This document shows positions 54,275 to 64,000 of a DNA stretch of 64,000 bases, in pieces (position 1 is the stretch's first letter; each line of letters opens with the position of its first letter). This stretch comes from Morganella psychrotolerans (lineage in GTDB: Bacteria; Pseudomonadota; Gammaproteobacteria; Enterobacterales; Enterobacteriaceae). The translations under genes and the position numbers were made by a program. Where the stretch lies: assembly GCF_001676055.1 (NCBI RefSeq), contig NZ_LZEX01000042.1, forward strand, positions 1-64,000, read 5' to 3'. Under the pieces are notes generated by a model. That model was not told the origin of the DNA and did no database searches. It saw only the letters and a list, made by a program, of their open reading frames with translations.

Positions 54275-55762
54275 ATGTTCCGGAGTATTTGGGCGACTTA
54301 CAGTCAGCGGAATGCCCGTATTCTTTTACTGCTCGGGTTTGCTTCCGGGTTGCCGCTGGCACTGACCGGCGGAACACTCCAGGCCTGGATAACAGTGGAA
54401 AATGTCGATATTAAAACCATCGGTTTTTTTTCGCTGGTCAGCCAGGCGTATGTCTTTAAATTTTTGTGGGCGCCCTTTATGGATCGCTACCAGCTGCCGT
54501 TTCTCGGACGTCGCCGCGGCTGGATGCTGACCACACAAATCCTGTTGATCATCAGCATTATTGCAATGAGCATGATGAAGCCATCGGAGCACCTCTGGTG
54601 GCTGGCTGCCGCTGCCGCTGTTGTCGCGTTTTGTTCTGCATCGCAGGACATTATTTTTGATGCCTATAAAACGGATCTGCTTTCTGCAAAAGAGCGTGGT
54701 ACCGGGGCTGCGATATCAACATTAGGTTACCGGCTGGCGATGCTGGTTTCCGGCGGGCTTGCGCTGCTGATAGCACACCGCTATACCGGCTGGCAGAATA
54801 TGTATCTGCTGATGGCTGCAATCATGCTTGTCGGTGTATTTGCCACCCTGATGGCAAAAGAGCCCGTAACAGATGCGCCGCCGCCACGGACACTGCGGGA
54901 AGCCGTCCGTGATCCTCTGGCTGAGTTTTTTGGCCGTAATAATACCTGGCTGCTGTTACTGCTGATCGTCCTCTATAAAATGGGAGATGCATTTGCATTA
55001 ACACTCAGTACACCATTTTTGATCCGTGGTGCCGGGTTCGGTCCTGACGAAGTCGGGCTTATCAATAAAACCCTGGGGCTGGCAGCAACGATTATCGGCG
55101 CACTGTACGGCGGTTATCTGATGCAGCGCTGGAGTCTGTTTAAATCACTGATGTTCTTCGGAATAATTCAGGGATTCTCGAATCTCGGCTATTGGGTACT
55201 GACTGTTACACCACAAAATATTTATATGATGGGTGGCGTTGTATTCATCGAAAACATTTGTGGCGGGATGGGAACGGCAGCCTTTGTCGCACTGCTGATG
55301 ACGCTGTGTAACCGGTCATTCTCAGCAACACAGTTTGCGCTGTTATCTGCGCTCTCAGCCGTCGGGCGCGTGTATACCGGGCCATTCGCCGGATGGATGG
55401 TTGAGTTCTACGGCTGGAGCTGGTTCTATATGTTTACCGTTGTTGCCGCCGTTCCGGGATTGCTGTTACTGCTGCTATGCAGGCAGACGCTGCGCTATAC
55501 CCAGGAAACAGAACAATTTCTGCCCCGGCGCCATTTCCGGGCCGGTTACCGTCTGGCGCTCTCATTACTCGGGATCACCGCCGCCCTGTTTACAGCAAGC
55601 CTGATCCTGCTGCTTACCGGCGCGTTCGGTCTCACCCCTGAATTCATTCCCGACACACTGAAAGGTGACATTTTCATTTACGGACTGAATATCGGGATTG
55701 CCGGTTTATTCCTGGGCGGGCTGCTTGATTATTGCGCACTTCGCCGGGATAAGCTGACCTGA
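54275..55762 (+). CDS. ampG: Muropeptide permease AmpG
   Basis: 495 residues (E. coli 491), an MFS-type protein with about 14 membrane helices. It imports GlcNAc-anhydroMurNAc peptides for cell-wall recycling; the imported muropeptides are the signals for AmpR-controlled AmpC beta-lactamase. Recognised parts are FRSIWATYSQRNARILLLLG, FLWAPFMDRYQLPFLGRRRG and SASQDIIFDAYKTDLL. The frame is intact. Confidence 0.96.
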   Translation: MFRSIWATYSQRNARILLLLGFASGLPLALTGGTLQAWITVENVDIKTIGFFSLVSQAYVFKFLWAPFMDRYQLPFLGRRRGWMLTTQILLIISIIAMSMMKPSEHLWWLAAAAAVVAFCSASQDIIFDAYKTDLLSAKERGTGAAISTLGYRLAMLVSGGLALLIAHRYTGWQNMYLLMAAIMLVGVFATLMAKEPVTDAPPPRTLREAVRDPLAEFFGRNNTWLLLLLIVLYKMGDAFALTLSTPFLIRGAGFGPDEVGLINKTLGLAATIIGALYGGYLMQRWSLFKSLMFFGIIQGFSNLGYWVLTVTPQNIYMMGGVVFIENICGGMGTAAFVALLMTLCNRSFSATQFALLSALSAVGRVYTGPFAGWMVEFYGWSWFYMFTVVAAVPGLLLLLLCRQTLRYTQETEQFLPRRHFRAGYRLALSLLGITAALFTASLILLLTGAFGLTPEFIPDTLKGDIFIYGLNIGIAGLFLGGLLDYCALRRDKLT

Positions 55763-55803
55763 CGCTGTTACCAGTACCGGAAAAAATTCAATCAAAAGTT
55801 TAT

Positions 55804-55827
55804 AAAGCCAGTTTAAACTGGCTTTTT
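55804..55827 (+). terminator. ampG terminator
   Basis: The stem AAAGCCAGTTTAAACTGGCT is followed by T6, 40 bp past the ampG stop. Confidence 0.88.
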
Positions 55828-56002
55828 TATTGTTATCTTTTAGATGCTGATCACATTTAATATAATTTATTTCTTAAAATTACATTCAAAACCACAAATA
55901 CATCACGTTCCATATTTTCCTTTTCCTTCCTTCACCCTATATTCGCCATTGTTATTTCTGGCCTCTTAACTCTTTAACTACAAAATAAATAGCTGACAAA
56001 TT

Positions 56003-56761
56003 ATGAAAAAAACGACTATTGCAGCCATCATCGCTGCAACAACCGCGTTTTCTGCGCAGGGTGAGTATCAATGGGGATTTGCAAACGTCAGTATGAACTA
56101 TCTGGACTGGACTGAGCACACAACGCATAAAAGCGGAAACAGTTCACATAAAGACGACTTTGCTTACCTGGAACTTGAAGGCGGTGCCGGCTACTCCTGG
56201 GGTGAGCTTTACGGTTTCTTCGATCTGGAAAATGCGTTTAACAGCAAAACAGATTCTGACGCCGGTGATAATCAACGCTACACCTTCAAAACCACGGGTC
56301 GCTTCTACCTGGGTGACAGCGGTTTTAACGCCTACGGACACGTTTACGGCACCTATTCCCTGCCGGGAAACGGCGGTAACTTCCATGAAGTAAATACCCT
56401 GTACGGGATCGGGTACAACACCGATTTCCACGGTTTATGGCTCAAGCCATTCGCGGCACTCCACTATGTTGATCAAACGTTTTACAGCGGTAACAACGGC
56501 TATGTGCTTGGCTGGGTTGCCGGATATGATTTCAATCTGTGGAATGAAAAATTCAGTGTCACCAACTGGCATGAGATGGAATTTAACCGTAATGAACGTT
56601 ACGGCAATGGCGGACGAAATGGTATCAATGGAGCGCTCGCCTTATGGTGGACACCTGTTCCGTCTGTCACAACCGGTATCCAGTACCGCTATGCTGATAA
56701 TAAATTAGGTGAAGATTTCTATCAGCAGGCAATAGTTTATAGTATTAAATATAACTTCTAG
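56003..56761 (+). CDS. Tsx/OmpK-family outer-membrane channel
   Basis: 252 residues. A signal peptide (MKKTTIAAIIAATTAFSAQG) leads to a 12-strand barrel of the nucleoside-specific channel family: YQWGFANVSMNYLDWTEHTT at the mature start, GELYGFFDLENAF, and the terminal strand IVYSIKYNF with a final Phe. Members admit nucleosides or serve as phage receptors (Tsx, Vibrio OmpK). It is a separate unit between ampG and cyoA, where E. coli has no such gene. Substrate unknown. Confidence 0.85.
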   Translation: MKKTTIAAIIAATTAFSAQGEYQWGFANVSMNYLDWTEHTTHKSGNSSHKDDFAYLELEGGAGYSWGELYGFFDLENAFNSKTDSDAGDNQRYTFKTTGRFYLGDSGFNAYGHVYGTYSLPGNGGNFHEVNTLYGIGYNTDFHGLWLKPFAALHYVDQTFYSGNNGYVLGWVAGYDFNLWNEKFSVTNWHEMEFNRNERYGNGGRNGINGALALWWTPVPSVTTGIQYRYADNKLGEDFYQQAIVYSIKYNF

Positions 56762-56780
56762 ATCACATTTTCAGACCACA

Positions 56781-56796
56781 GGGGGCAAAAGCCCCC
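56781..56796 (+). terminator. Terminator of the Tsx-family gene
   Basis: GGGGGCAAAAGCCCCC followed by GTATTCTT, 20 bp after the stop; a strong stem but a weak T tract. Confidence 0.6.
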
Positions 56797-57124
56797 GTAT
56801 TCTTACTAATAACTTGTTTCTGAATAGAAAATTTTCACTAATCTGTCATATAAAGTGTAATAATTAGTGTTATCTCCTTTCGGTATTACATTCCCTAATC
56901 TAAGCTTAAACATCAACTTGTCGCTTGTTTGTTAAAAGTAAGGTTTTTATTTTACTTTTACACAAAGAATTACCCACTTGTGATCCTTTTAACATAAAGA
57001 GCCAACAATTGGTGTAATTCTATTACATATATTTACACTAATCCTACCTTGCCGTAATATGTGCGGACTGATGAAACGACAATAGTACTGAGCACCTTTA
57101 TTTTTGGGGTCGTTGGATGAGCTT
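56797..57124 (+). promoter_or_regulatory. Leader and promoter region of the cyo operon
   Basis: A 328-bp AT-rich gap upstream of cyoA with no gene. Repeated TGTAA/TTACA motifs occur (for example TGTAATTCTATTACA near 57011) that could bind a regulator. Exact promoter elements and ArcA or Fnr sites cannot be assigned with confidence by eye. Confidence 0.35.
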
Positions 57125-58078
57125 ATGAACTACAAAAAGAGTATCGGGATAGTCATGCTGCTCGCAGCCACGCTTTTATCAGGCGGGTGCGATATGGTGT
57201 TGATGGATCCAAAAGGCACTATCGGAGCACAGCAGAAAACGCTGATTTTAACTGCAATTGGTCTGATGCTTATTGTGGTCATTCCGGTCATTATCATGAC
57301 AATCGTTTTTGCCATGCGCTACCGGGAAGCAAAAAAAGCAACTTACCGTCCTAACTGGGCGCATTCAAACAAAATTGAACTTGTCGTCTGGACTGTTCCA
57401 ATCATTATCATTCTGATTCTGGGAACAATTACATGGAAAACCACCCACGAACTGGATCCTTACAAACCGCTGGTCAGTGATCAGGAACCTGTCACTATTC
57501 AGGTTATTTCTATGGATTGGAAATGGTTGTTTATCTATCCGGATCAAGGCATTGCCACTGTGAATGAGATTGCATTCCCGGTCAGTGTTCCCGTTAATTT
57601 CAAAATCACTTCTGACTCTGTAATGAATTCATTTTTCATTCCGCAGTTAGGCGGTCAGATTTACGCAATGGCCGGCATGCAAACCAAACTGCATCTCATT
57701 GCTGATGAACCGGGTGTGTATAAAGGAATTTCCGCGAGTTACAGCGGTCATGGCTTCTCTGACATGAAATTTACCGCAACCGCCACCCCGACACGTGAAG
57801 CCTTTGATGAATGGGTCGCCAAAGTGAAAGCCTCGCCGGATACCCTGAACACCACTGACGCGTTCAATGCATTAGCAAAACCGAGTGTTAATAACCCGGT
57901 CGCCTACTTCTCAACCGTCAAGCCAAATCTGTTTGTGGATACCATTAACAAATTTGGTCACGCCGGTCATGGCAGCGCAAAAATGCAGGAAGGCGAAAGC
58001 CATTCAATGATGGATATGAGTGCAGATGAACACAGCAGCCATACGCCTGTGGCAACTCATACCGGAAATAAGGGGTAA
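57125..58078 (+). CDS. cyoA: Cytochrome bo3 ubiquinol oxidase subunit II
   Basis: 317 residues from the ATG at 57125; a TTG at 57104 in frame is unlikely. A lipoprotein signal ([11 protein letters not shown], Cys22) leads to two membrane helices and a periplasmic cupredoxin-like domain without the CuA ligands, as in quinol oxidases ([37 protein letters not shown]). It is the first gene of cyoABCDE; cyoB starts 3 bp after its stop. Confidence 0.97.
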   Translation: MNYKKSIGIVMLLAATLLSGGCDMVLMDPKGTIGAQQKTLILTAIGLMLIVVIPVIIMTIVFAMRYREAKKATYRPNWAHSNKIELVVWTVPIIIILILGTITWKTTHELDPYKPLVSDQEPVTIQVISMDWKWLFIYPDQGIATVNEIAFPVSVPVNFKITSDSVMNSFFIPQLGGQIYAMAGMQTKLHLIADEPGVYKGISASYSGHGFSDMKFTATATPTREAFDEWVAKVKASPDTLNTTDAFNALAKPSVNNPVAYFSTVKPNLFVDTINKFGHAGHGSAKMQEGESHSMMDMSADEHSSHTPVATHTGNKG

Positions 58079-58081
58079 AGC

Positions 58082-60073
58082 ATGTTCGGAAAATTAACAC
58101 TGGATGCAGTTCCCCTGCATGAACCGATTGTCGTTGTGACGCTGCTCGGTATCATCTTAGGTGGCCTTGCAGTCCTCGGTTTAATCACCTACTTCCGTAA
58201 ATGGGCGTGGTTATGGACCGGATGGTTAACAACTGTTGACCATAAAAAAATTGGTATTATGTACATCATTGTGTCACTGGTGATGTTAATCCGTGGTTTC
58301 GCGGATGCCATTATGATGCGTGCCCAACAGGCACTCTCTTCCGCCGGTGAAGCCGGGTTCCTTCCGCCTGAGCATTACGACCAAATCTTTACCGCTCACG
58401 GCGTCATCATGATCTTCTTCGTGGCAACGCCATTTGTTGTCGGTCTGATGAACCTGGTTGTGCCGCTGCAGATTGGCGCGCGTGATGTTGCCTTCCCGTT
58501 CCTGAACTCCCTGAGTTTCTGGTTCTTTGTCGTCGGCGTCCTGTTAGTGAATATTTCACTGGGTGTCGGTGAATTCGCACAAACCGGCTGGCTGGCTTAT
58601 CCGCCATTATCCGGGCTTGAATATAATCCGGGTGTCGGGGTTGATTACTGGCTGTGGAGTCTTCAGATTTCCGGTATCGGTACATTGCTGACCGGGGTTA
58701 ACTTCTTTGCCACTGTATTGCGTATGCGCGCACCGGGTATGTCGATGATGAAAATGCCGGTCTTTACCTGGGCGGCATTCTGTACCAACATCCTGATTAT
58801 CGCAGCATTCCCTATTCTGACTGTCACTTTAACCGGCCTGACGCTTGACCGTTACATGGGCACCCATTTCTTTACCAATGATATGGGCGGCAACATGATG
58901 ATGTACATCAACCTGGTATGGGCATGGGGCCATCCGGAAGTGTATATCCTGGTTCTGCCGGTATTCGGGGTCTTCTCTGAAGTCACTGCGACATTCTCGA
59001 AAAAACGACTGTTCGGCTACACCTCTCTGGTGTGGGCAACCATCGCGATTACCGTGCTTTCTTTTATCGTCTGGCTGCATCACTTCTTCACCATGGGTTC
59101 CGGTGCAAACGTCAATGCCTTCTTTGGTATTGCCACGATGATTATCTCCATTCCGACAGGCGTGAAGATATTTAACTGGCTGTTCACCATGTATCAGGGC
59201 CGTATTGAGCTGAAAACACCGATGCTCTGGACTATCGGCTTCATTATCACCTTCTCAGTCGGTGGTATGACCGGGGTTCTGCTGGCGGTGCCTGGCGCGA
59301 ACTTTGTTCTTCATAACAGCCTGTTCCTGATTGCGCACTTCCATAACGTAATTATCGGCGGTGTGGTCTTCGGGTGCTTTGCAGGTACTGCTTACTGGTT
59401 CCCTAAAGCTTTCGGTTTCACGCTGAATGAAAAATGGGGTGTTCGCGCATTCTGGTGCTGGTTCATCGGTTTCTTCGTTGCCTTTATGCCGGTTTACGTG
59501 CTGGGCTTTATGGGAATGACCCGTCGTATCAGCCAGAACATTGACCCGGTATTCCATACTATGCTGGTTATTGCCGCTGTCGGTGTGGCGATTATCGGTG
59601 TCGGTATTCTGTGCCAGGTTATTCAGTTCTACGTCAGTATCCGTGACCGTCACCAGAACCGTGACCTGACCGGCGACCCGTGGGGCGGACGTACACTGGA
59701 GTGGGCAACATCTTCACCACCGCCGTTCTATAACTTCGCGCAAGTACCGGATGTTCAGTCCCGTGATGAATGGTGGGACATGAAAGAAAAAGGTACCGCT
59801 TACAAACGCCCTGCAAAATATGAAGAAGTTCATATGCCGAAAAACACGGCAGCAGGTGTGATTATCGCCGGTTTCAGCCTGATCTTTGGTTTCGCCATGA
59901 TCTGGCATATCTGGTGGCTCGCGATTGTCGGTTTCGCCGGTATGATCGTGACCTGGATTGCAAAAAGCTTCGATGAAGATGTGGATTACTATGTTCCTGT
60001 GGCGGAAGTCGAAGAAATCGAGAACGCCCACTACGAACAACTGAGCAAGGCAGGTGCGGATAATGTCAACTAA
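58082..60073 (+). CDS. cyoB: Cytochrome bo3 ubiquinol oxidase subunit I
   Basis: 663 residues, same as E. coli. It holds haem b, haem o3 and CuB and pumps protons while reducing O2 to water. Ligand motifs include [11 protein letters not shown] (low-spin haem His), [14 protein letters not shown] (CuB His and cross-linked Tyr), WLHHFFTMG (CuB His pair) and [12 protein letters not shown] (haem o3 and b His). Fifteen membrane helices are expected. It overlaps cyoC by 11 bp. Confidence 0.98.
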   Translation: MFGKLTLDAVPLHEPIVVVTLLGIILGGLAVLGLITYFRKWAWLWTGWLTTVDHKKIGIMYIIVSLVMLIRGFADAIMMRAQQALSSAGEAGFLPPEHYDQIFTAHGVIMIFFVATPFVVGLMNLVVPLQIGARDVAFPFLNSLSFWFFVVGVLLVNISLGVGEFAQTGWLAYPPLSGLEYNPGVGVDYWLWSLQISGIGTLLTGVNFFATVLRMRAPGMSMMKMPVFTWAAFCTNILIIAAFPILTVTLTGLTLDRYMGTHFFTNDMGGNMMMYINLVWAWGHPEVYILVLPVFGVFSEVTATFSKKRLFGYTSLVWATIAITVLSFIVWLHHFFTMGSGANVNAFFGIATMIISIPTGVKIFNWLFTMYQGRIELKTPMLWTIGFIITFSVGGMTGVLLAVPGANFVLHNSLFLIAHFHNVIIGGVVFGCFAGTAYWFPKAFGFTLNEKWGVRAFWCWFIGFFVAFMPVYVLGFMGMTRRISQNIDPVFHTMLVIAAVGVAIIGVGILCQVIQFYVSIRDRHQNRDLTGDPWGGRTLEWATSSPPPFYNFAQVPDVQSRDEWWDMKEKGTAYKRPAKYEEVHMPKNTAAGVIIAGFSLIFGFAMIWHIWWLAIVGFAGMIVTWIAKSFDEDVDYYVPVAEVEEIENAHYEQLSKAGADNVN

Positions 60074-60677
60074 TACCCTGACTCAACATAATAACGCCCA
60101 TGATGATCATGGGCATCACGATGCAGGCGCGACCAAAGTCTTCGGATTCTGGATCTACCTGATGAGTGACCTTATTCTGTTTGCGAGTCTTTTCGCCATC
60201 TACGTGGTACTGAAAGACGGTACTGCGGGCGGCCCGTCCGGCAAGGAGATCTTTAACCTGCCGTTCGTTCTGGTTGAAACCTTCCTGCTGTTATTCAGCA
60301 GTATTACCTATGGTTTTGCCATGCTGGCGATGAACCGTAACAAGGTCAGTCAGGTTAATTCGTGGTTATTCGTTACTTTCCTGCTCGGCCTCGGCTTCGT
60401 GGCAATGGAAATTTATGAATTCCATGAATTAATCAGTGAGGGTTATGGTCCGGATCGCAGCGGCTTCCTCTCCGGCTTCTTTACCCTGGTTGCGACACAC
60501 GGACTTCACGTCACTGCAGGTCTTATCTGGATTATTATCATGATTATCCAGAACAGCCGCCGCGGACTCACAGAAGTGAACAAGACGCGTCTGAGCTGCC
60601 TGAGCCTGTTCTGGCACTTCCTGGACGTCGTATGGATTTGTGTGTTCACCGTTGTTTATCTGTTGGGGGCACTGTAA
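60063..60677 (+). CDS. cyoC: Cytochrome bo3 ubiquinol oxidase subunit III
   Basis: 204 residues from [20 protein letters not shown] at 60063, inside the cyoB end. Five membrane helices; [20 protein letters not shown] and [14 protein letters not shown] are typical of heme-copper oxidase subunit III. The start of cyoD overlaps its stop by one base (TAATG). Confidence 0.96.
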   Translation: MSTNTLTQHNNAHDDHGHHDAGATKVFGFWIYLMSDLILFASLFAIYVVLKDGTAGGPSGKEIFNLPFVLVETFLLLFSSITYGFAMLAMNRNKVSQVNSWLFVTFLLGLGFVAMEIYEFHELISEGYGPDRSGFLSGFFTLVATHGLHVTAGLIWIIIMIIQNSRRGLTEVNKTRLSCLSLFWHFLDVVWICVFTVVYLLGAL

Positions 60678-61009
60678 TGAGTCATTCAAATACAGCAAAT
60701 ACCGGTGCAAGCCACGGTAGTGTAAAAACTTATCTGATTGGCTTTATTCTGTCCGTCATTCTGACAGTTGTGCCGTTTTACATGGTTATCGAGGGCACAG
60801 CATCACCATCCGTGATTCTGGCGACCGTCGTCATTAGCGCCGTTGTACAGATTTTGGTTCACCTGGTGTGCTTCTTACACATGAATACCGCCTCTGAAGA
60901 GCGTTGGAACCTGATTGCGTTCCTGTTCACACTCCTCATTATCGGTATCGTGGTAATTGGTTCACTGTGGATTATGTACAACCTGAACATCAATATGATG
61001 GTTGATTAA
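60677..61009 (+). CDS. cyoD: Cytochrome bo3 ubiquinol oxidase subunit IV
   Basis: 110 residues from [20 protein letters not shown] at 60677 (E. coli 109); the longer frame starting at 60632 lies inside cyoC. Three membrane helices, with [20 protein letters not shown] typical of the family. It assists assembly of the oxidase. Confidence 0.95.
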   Translation: MSHSNTANTGASHGSVKTYLIGFILSVILTVVPFYMVIEGTASPSVILATVVISAVVQILVHLVCFLHMNTASEERWNLIAFLFTLLIIGIVVIGSLWIMYNLNINMMVD

Positions 61010-61020
61010 AGGTTGCCGAT

Positions 61021-61905
61021 ATGATTAAGCAATACCTGCAAGTCACCAAGCCCGGAATTATTTTCGGAAACCTGATTTCCGTGATAGGGGGATTCCTGCT
61101 CGCCTCCAAAGGCGATATTGATTACCCTCTGTTCATGGCAACATTGCTCGGTGTTTCGCTGGTCGTGGCATCCGGTTGTGTATTTAACAATTATATTGAC
61201 CGCGACATTGATTCTGTCATGGAACGCACCAAAAACCGCCCTCTGGTCAGGGGGCTGATTGACCCTAAAGTCAGTCTGGTATATGCCTCTGTACTGGGTA
61301 TTGCCGGTATGGTGCTGCTTTTGGTTGCTGCCAACGCGGTTGCTATGCTGATTGCAGTGGTCGGGTTTGTCATTTATGTCGGGGTTTACAGCCTCTATAT
61401 GAAACGCAAATCTGTTTACGGTACGCTGGTCGGTAGCTTGTCCGGTGCCGCTCCGCCGGTTATCGGTTACTGTGCAGTGACGGGGCAGTTTGATACCGGT
61501 GCGCTTATCCTGTTGTTAATCTTCAGTTTATGGCAGATGCCGCATTCGTATGCGATTGCCATTTTCCGGTTCAAAGATTACCAGGCGGCCAATATCCCTG
61601 TATTGCCGGTGATTAAAGGTATCTCTGTGGCGAAAAACCACATTATCCTGTACATCATCGCCTTTATGTTTGCCACTCTGATGCTCGCTATCAGTGGTTA
61701 CGCGGGATATAAATACCTGATTGTCGCGGCGGCAGTCAGTGTATGGTGGCTGGGAATGGCACTGTCGGGCTATAAAACAACTAACGATCGCCTGTGGGCA
61801 CGTAAGCTGTTCGTATTCTCCATTGTCGCTATTACATCACTCAGCGTTATGATGTCAGTGGATCCGGGCGTCGCTAATGACACCCTGCTGGCTTACGTCC
61901 GGTAA
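61021..61905 (+). CDS. cyoE: Protohaem IX farnesyltransferase (haem O synthase)
   Basis: 294 residues (E. coli 296). A UbiA-type membrane prenyltransferase adding a farnesyl group to haem b to make haem o. The Asp-rich motif [20 protein letters not shown] and the second motif [16 protein letters not shown] are present. It is the last gene of the cyo operon, 11 bp after cyoD. Confidence 0.97.
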   Translation: MIKQYLQVTKPGIIFGNLISVIGGFLLASKGDIDYPLFMATLLGVSLVVASGCVFNNYIDRDIDSVMERTKNRPLVRGLIDPKVSLVYASVLGIAGMVLLLVAANAVAMLIAVVGFVIYVGVYSLYMKRKSVYGTLVGSLSGAAPPVIGYCAVTGQFDTGALILLLIFSLWQMPHSYAIAIFRFKDYQAANIPVLPVIKGISVAKNHIILYIIAFMFATLMLAISGYAGYKYLIVAAAVSVWWLGMALSGYKTTNDRLWARKLFVFSIVAITSLSVMMSVDPGVANDTLLAYVR

Positions 61906-61924
61906 TATTTGTCCTCTGTAATAA

Positions 61925-61953
61925 CAAAATGGCAGGGCTTCCCTGCCATTTTG
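61925..61953 (+). terminator. cyo operon terminator
   Basis: CAAAATGGCAGGG CTT CCCTGCCATTTTG, a strong stem shortly after cyoE. Confidence 0.82.
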
Positions 61954-62013
61954 TGTTTAGCAAAAACCGCAAATCTCATTAGAATGTGGTGTCTGTCTTT
62001 TTGAGGTTACTCC

Positions 62014-63374
62014 ATGAACGATAATAAAATGACCCCGTCCGAACGTCGCGCGACCTGGGGGTTAGGCTCGGTATTTTCTTTGCGCATGCTCGGCATGTTC
62101 ATGGTTCTCCCCGTTATCACCACCTTCGGTCTTGATCTTAAAGATGCCACCAGCACTCTGACAGGCTTTGCTATTGGTGTTTATGGTCTGACTCAGGCTA
62201 TCTTTCAAATTCCTTTCGGTCTGCTCTCCGACAGAATCGGCAGAAAGCCGCTGATAATCGCCGGATTGATTATTTTTATCGCCGGCAGCCTCGTTGCCGC
62301 ATTCAGTGATTCCATTTACGGCATCATTGTTGGTCGTGCCCTGCAAGCGCGGGCGCCATTTCTGCAGCTGTCATGGCGCTTCTTTCTGATGTTACCCGCG
62401 AGCAAAACCGCACAAAAGCGATGGCATTCATCGGGATAAGTATTGGTATCACCTTTGCAATCGCACTGGTTCTGGGACCGATTCTCGCGAATATTGTTGG
62501 TCTGAGCGGATTATTTCAGGGAATTGCCCTGCTCGCGTTTCTTGCCATAATCGTCACATTGTATGTTGTGCCGGATAACCCGGAGCACCGGAAAAACCGC
62601 GAAACGGCCATTGTTAAAGGTGCACTAAAACGGGTCTTATTTGATAAGCAACTTACACGGCTGAATTTCGGGATTCTCGCACTCCATACTCTGCTGATGG
62701 CAACCTTTGTCGCTCTTCCGCTGGTCATGAGCGATGCAGGACTTGATCGTGGATTACACTGGAAAGCCTATCTCTATACCATGCTGATTGCCTTTGTTTC
62801 CGTTCTGCCGTTCATTATTTACGCAGAAAAATACCGGAAAATGAAACAGGTGTTTATCTGTTGTGTCGTGATGATGATGCTGGCAGAAGTCACCTTTTTG
62901 CTGGCAGGAAAAAACCTCTGGTTACTGTACCTCGGGTTGCAAATTTTCTTTATTGCATTCAATGTGATGGAAGCTATTTTACCGTCCCTTATCAGTAAAG
63001 AAGCCCCCGCCGGATATAAAGGCACGGCAATGGGAATTTACTCCACCAGCCAGTTTCTCGGCGTTGCGCTCGGCGGCAGCCTCGGCGGATTACTGTATAA
63101 CATAAACGGTGCATTCGCCGTATTCGGCGGCGGGCTTGTCCTGACACTTATCTGGCTGGCAGTCAGCATGACACTGCGCCAACCGCCGTATGTCAGCAGT
63201 ATTCGTCTGGATTTATCCCAAAATAATATTAATTATCAATTAATCGCAGATATATTGCGCGGGCAGCCGGGGGTCAGTGATGTGGTGATTATTGAAGAGG
63301 AACGGGCGGCGTATATCAAGACAGATACAAAACTGTCAAACCGCAGCCAGCTCGAAGCTGTGCTGCAGGGATAA
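62014..63374 (+). pseudogene. yajR: MFS transporter YajR, one frameshift
   Basis: About 454 codons, a 12-helix MFS protein with a C-terminal YAM domain (SSIRLDLSQNNINYQLIADI on). Motif A is FGLLSDRIGRKPL. The first frame leaves the family sequence at GRALQARAP; inserting one G at about 62350 (CAA-GGC-GCG-GGC-GCC) restores GRALQGAGAISAAVMALLSD and joins the second frame. The substrate is not known. It is probably a sequencing error. Confidence 0.9.
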
Positions 63375-63381
63375 TCAAAAA

Positions 63382-63407
63382 CCGGCAACCTGTAAACGGG
63401 TTGCCGG
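63382..63407. terminator. Terminator between yajR and yajQ
   Basis: CCGGCAACC TGTAAACG GGTTGCCGG between convergent genes. Confidence 0.7.
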
Positions 63408-63414
63408 GCAATAC

Positions 63415-63906
63415 TTAATCGCGGAAATTTTTAAACTGGAACGGTTGTCCCAATTTTCCACCGCGCACCAGCGCCATAACAGCCTGCAAATCATCACGGG
63501 CTTTCCCCGTAACACGGACTTCTTCGCCCTGAATCTGCGTCTGAACTTTCAGCTTACTGTCTTTAATCAGTTTGACGATTTTTTTCGCCAGCGCGGTATC
63601 AATACCCTGTAACAATGTGGCTTCCACACTGTACATTTTTCCGCTGTGTTCCAATTCATCCGGAACCGTCAGAGACGCACCTTCAATTCCGCGTTTCGCC
63701 AGTTTTTCACGAACGATATCAATCAATTGGTTAACCTGGAAATCGGACTCACTGGTCACTTTAACACTGTTATTTTTTTCATTGAGTTCAATTGTGGCGC
63801 TCACATTACGAAAATCAAAGCGGCTGGTCACTTCACGCTGCGCATTTTCCACGGCGTTACGCACTTCATGTAATTCAACTTCAGAAACAATATCAAATGA
63901 TGGCAT
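63415..63906 (-). CDS. yajQ: YajQ family nucleotide-binding protein
   Basis: 163 residues, family length. [20 protein letters not shown] is the typical start; two ferredoxin-like domains follow, ending [15 protein letters not shown]. It binds nucleic acids, and in Xanthomonas and Pseudomonas homologues bind cyclic di-GMP. It is convergent with yajR as in E. coli. Confidence 0.96.
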   Translation of the reverse strand: MPSFDIVSEVELHEVRNAVENAQREVTSRFDFRNVSATIELNEKNNSVKVTSESDFQVNQLIDIVREKLAKRGIEGASLTVPDELEHSGKMYSVEATLLQGIDTALAKKIVKLIKDSKLKVQTQIQGEEVRVTGKARDDLQAVMALVRGGKLGQPFQFKNFRD

Positions 63907-64000
63907 TGTATGATCTCCCTATATTCAACTGACCGGCATAATACCGGGTTTATCAAACCAACAAAAGCACTATATTTTCCGCTGTATTTACTAAGGCAGT

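Overview
The window is about 50 kb of conserved gammaproteobacterial (Enterobacterales) chromosome, from position 14,129 to the right end, joined to about 14 kb of mobile and foreign DNA on the left. Gene order on the right (hemH-adk-htpG-recR-ybaB-dnaX-apt-priC-rsmS-mscK / acrR-acrAB-tomB-hha-ffs-tesB-amtB-glnK-mdlB-mdlA-decR / queC-fadM-ybaV-ppiD-hupB-lon-clpX-clpP-tig-bolA-yajG-ampG-cyoABCDE-yajR-yajQ) is that of the 9-11 minute region of E. coli. The proteins are diverged from E. coli, base composition looks close to 50% GC, and ERIC-type repeats are present. A Morganella-like member of the Morganellaceae fits best; the genus is an inference, not read directly.

Left part. Positions 1-148 hold the tail of an IS3-family transposase. 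A complete IS256-family element (149-1468, like those of Acinetobacter) follows. Next come two AT-rich genes on the minus strand: a large autotransporter (2836-5877) with a Thr-rich collagen-like stretch ahead of its beta-barrel, and downstream of it a GT2 glycosyltransferase with helical repeats (1532-2728). They look like an adhesin plus its own modifying enzyme, and this pair is the best candidate for an undescribed system. An IS66-family end (5980-6258) separates them from a Tn3-family region.

Positions 6259-14128 are bounded by a perfect 128-bp inverted repeat made of two copies of the same Tn3-family right end (38-bp IR plus the 3' end of tnpA). Inside are IS26, a 5'-truncated IS110-family element, an IS5-family element splitting what looks like a SIR2-type defence gene, a resolvase gene with a res-like region, and an intact tnpA. 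The right end of this unit cuts a wzz-like O-antigen chain-length gene after 31-38 codons, directly downstream of hemH. The rest of wzz is not in the window.

Right part. Housekeeping modules run in series: haem and nucleotide synthesis, chaperones and proteases (htpG, lon, clpXP, tig, ppiD) with readable sigma-32 promoters at htpG and lon, DNA replication and repair (dnaX with a programmed -1 frameshift signal, recR, priC), drug efflux (acrR/acrAB with an AcrR operator), nitrogen sensing (glnK-amtB with a sigma-54 promoter), two ABC half-transporters (mdlAB), a DecR-type regulator divergent from a cysteine-synthase-like enzyme, 4.5S RNA, and the cytochrome bo3 operon.

Seven conserved genes (acrA, acrB, hha, mdlA, the cysteine-synthase-like gene, tig, yajR) each carry one single-base indel, four of them in A/T homopolymers. 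This pattern points to consensus sequencing errors more than to real gene decay.
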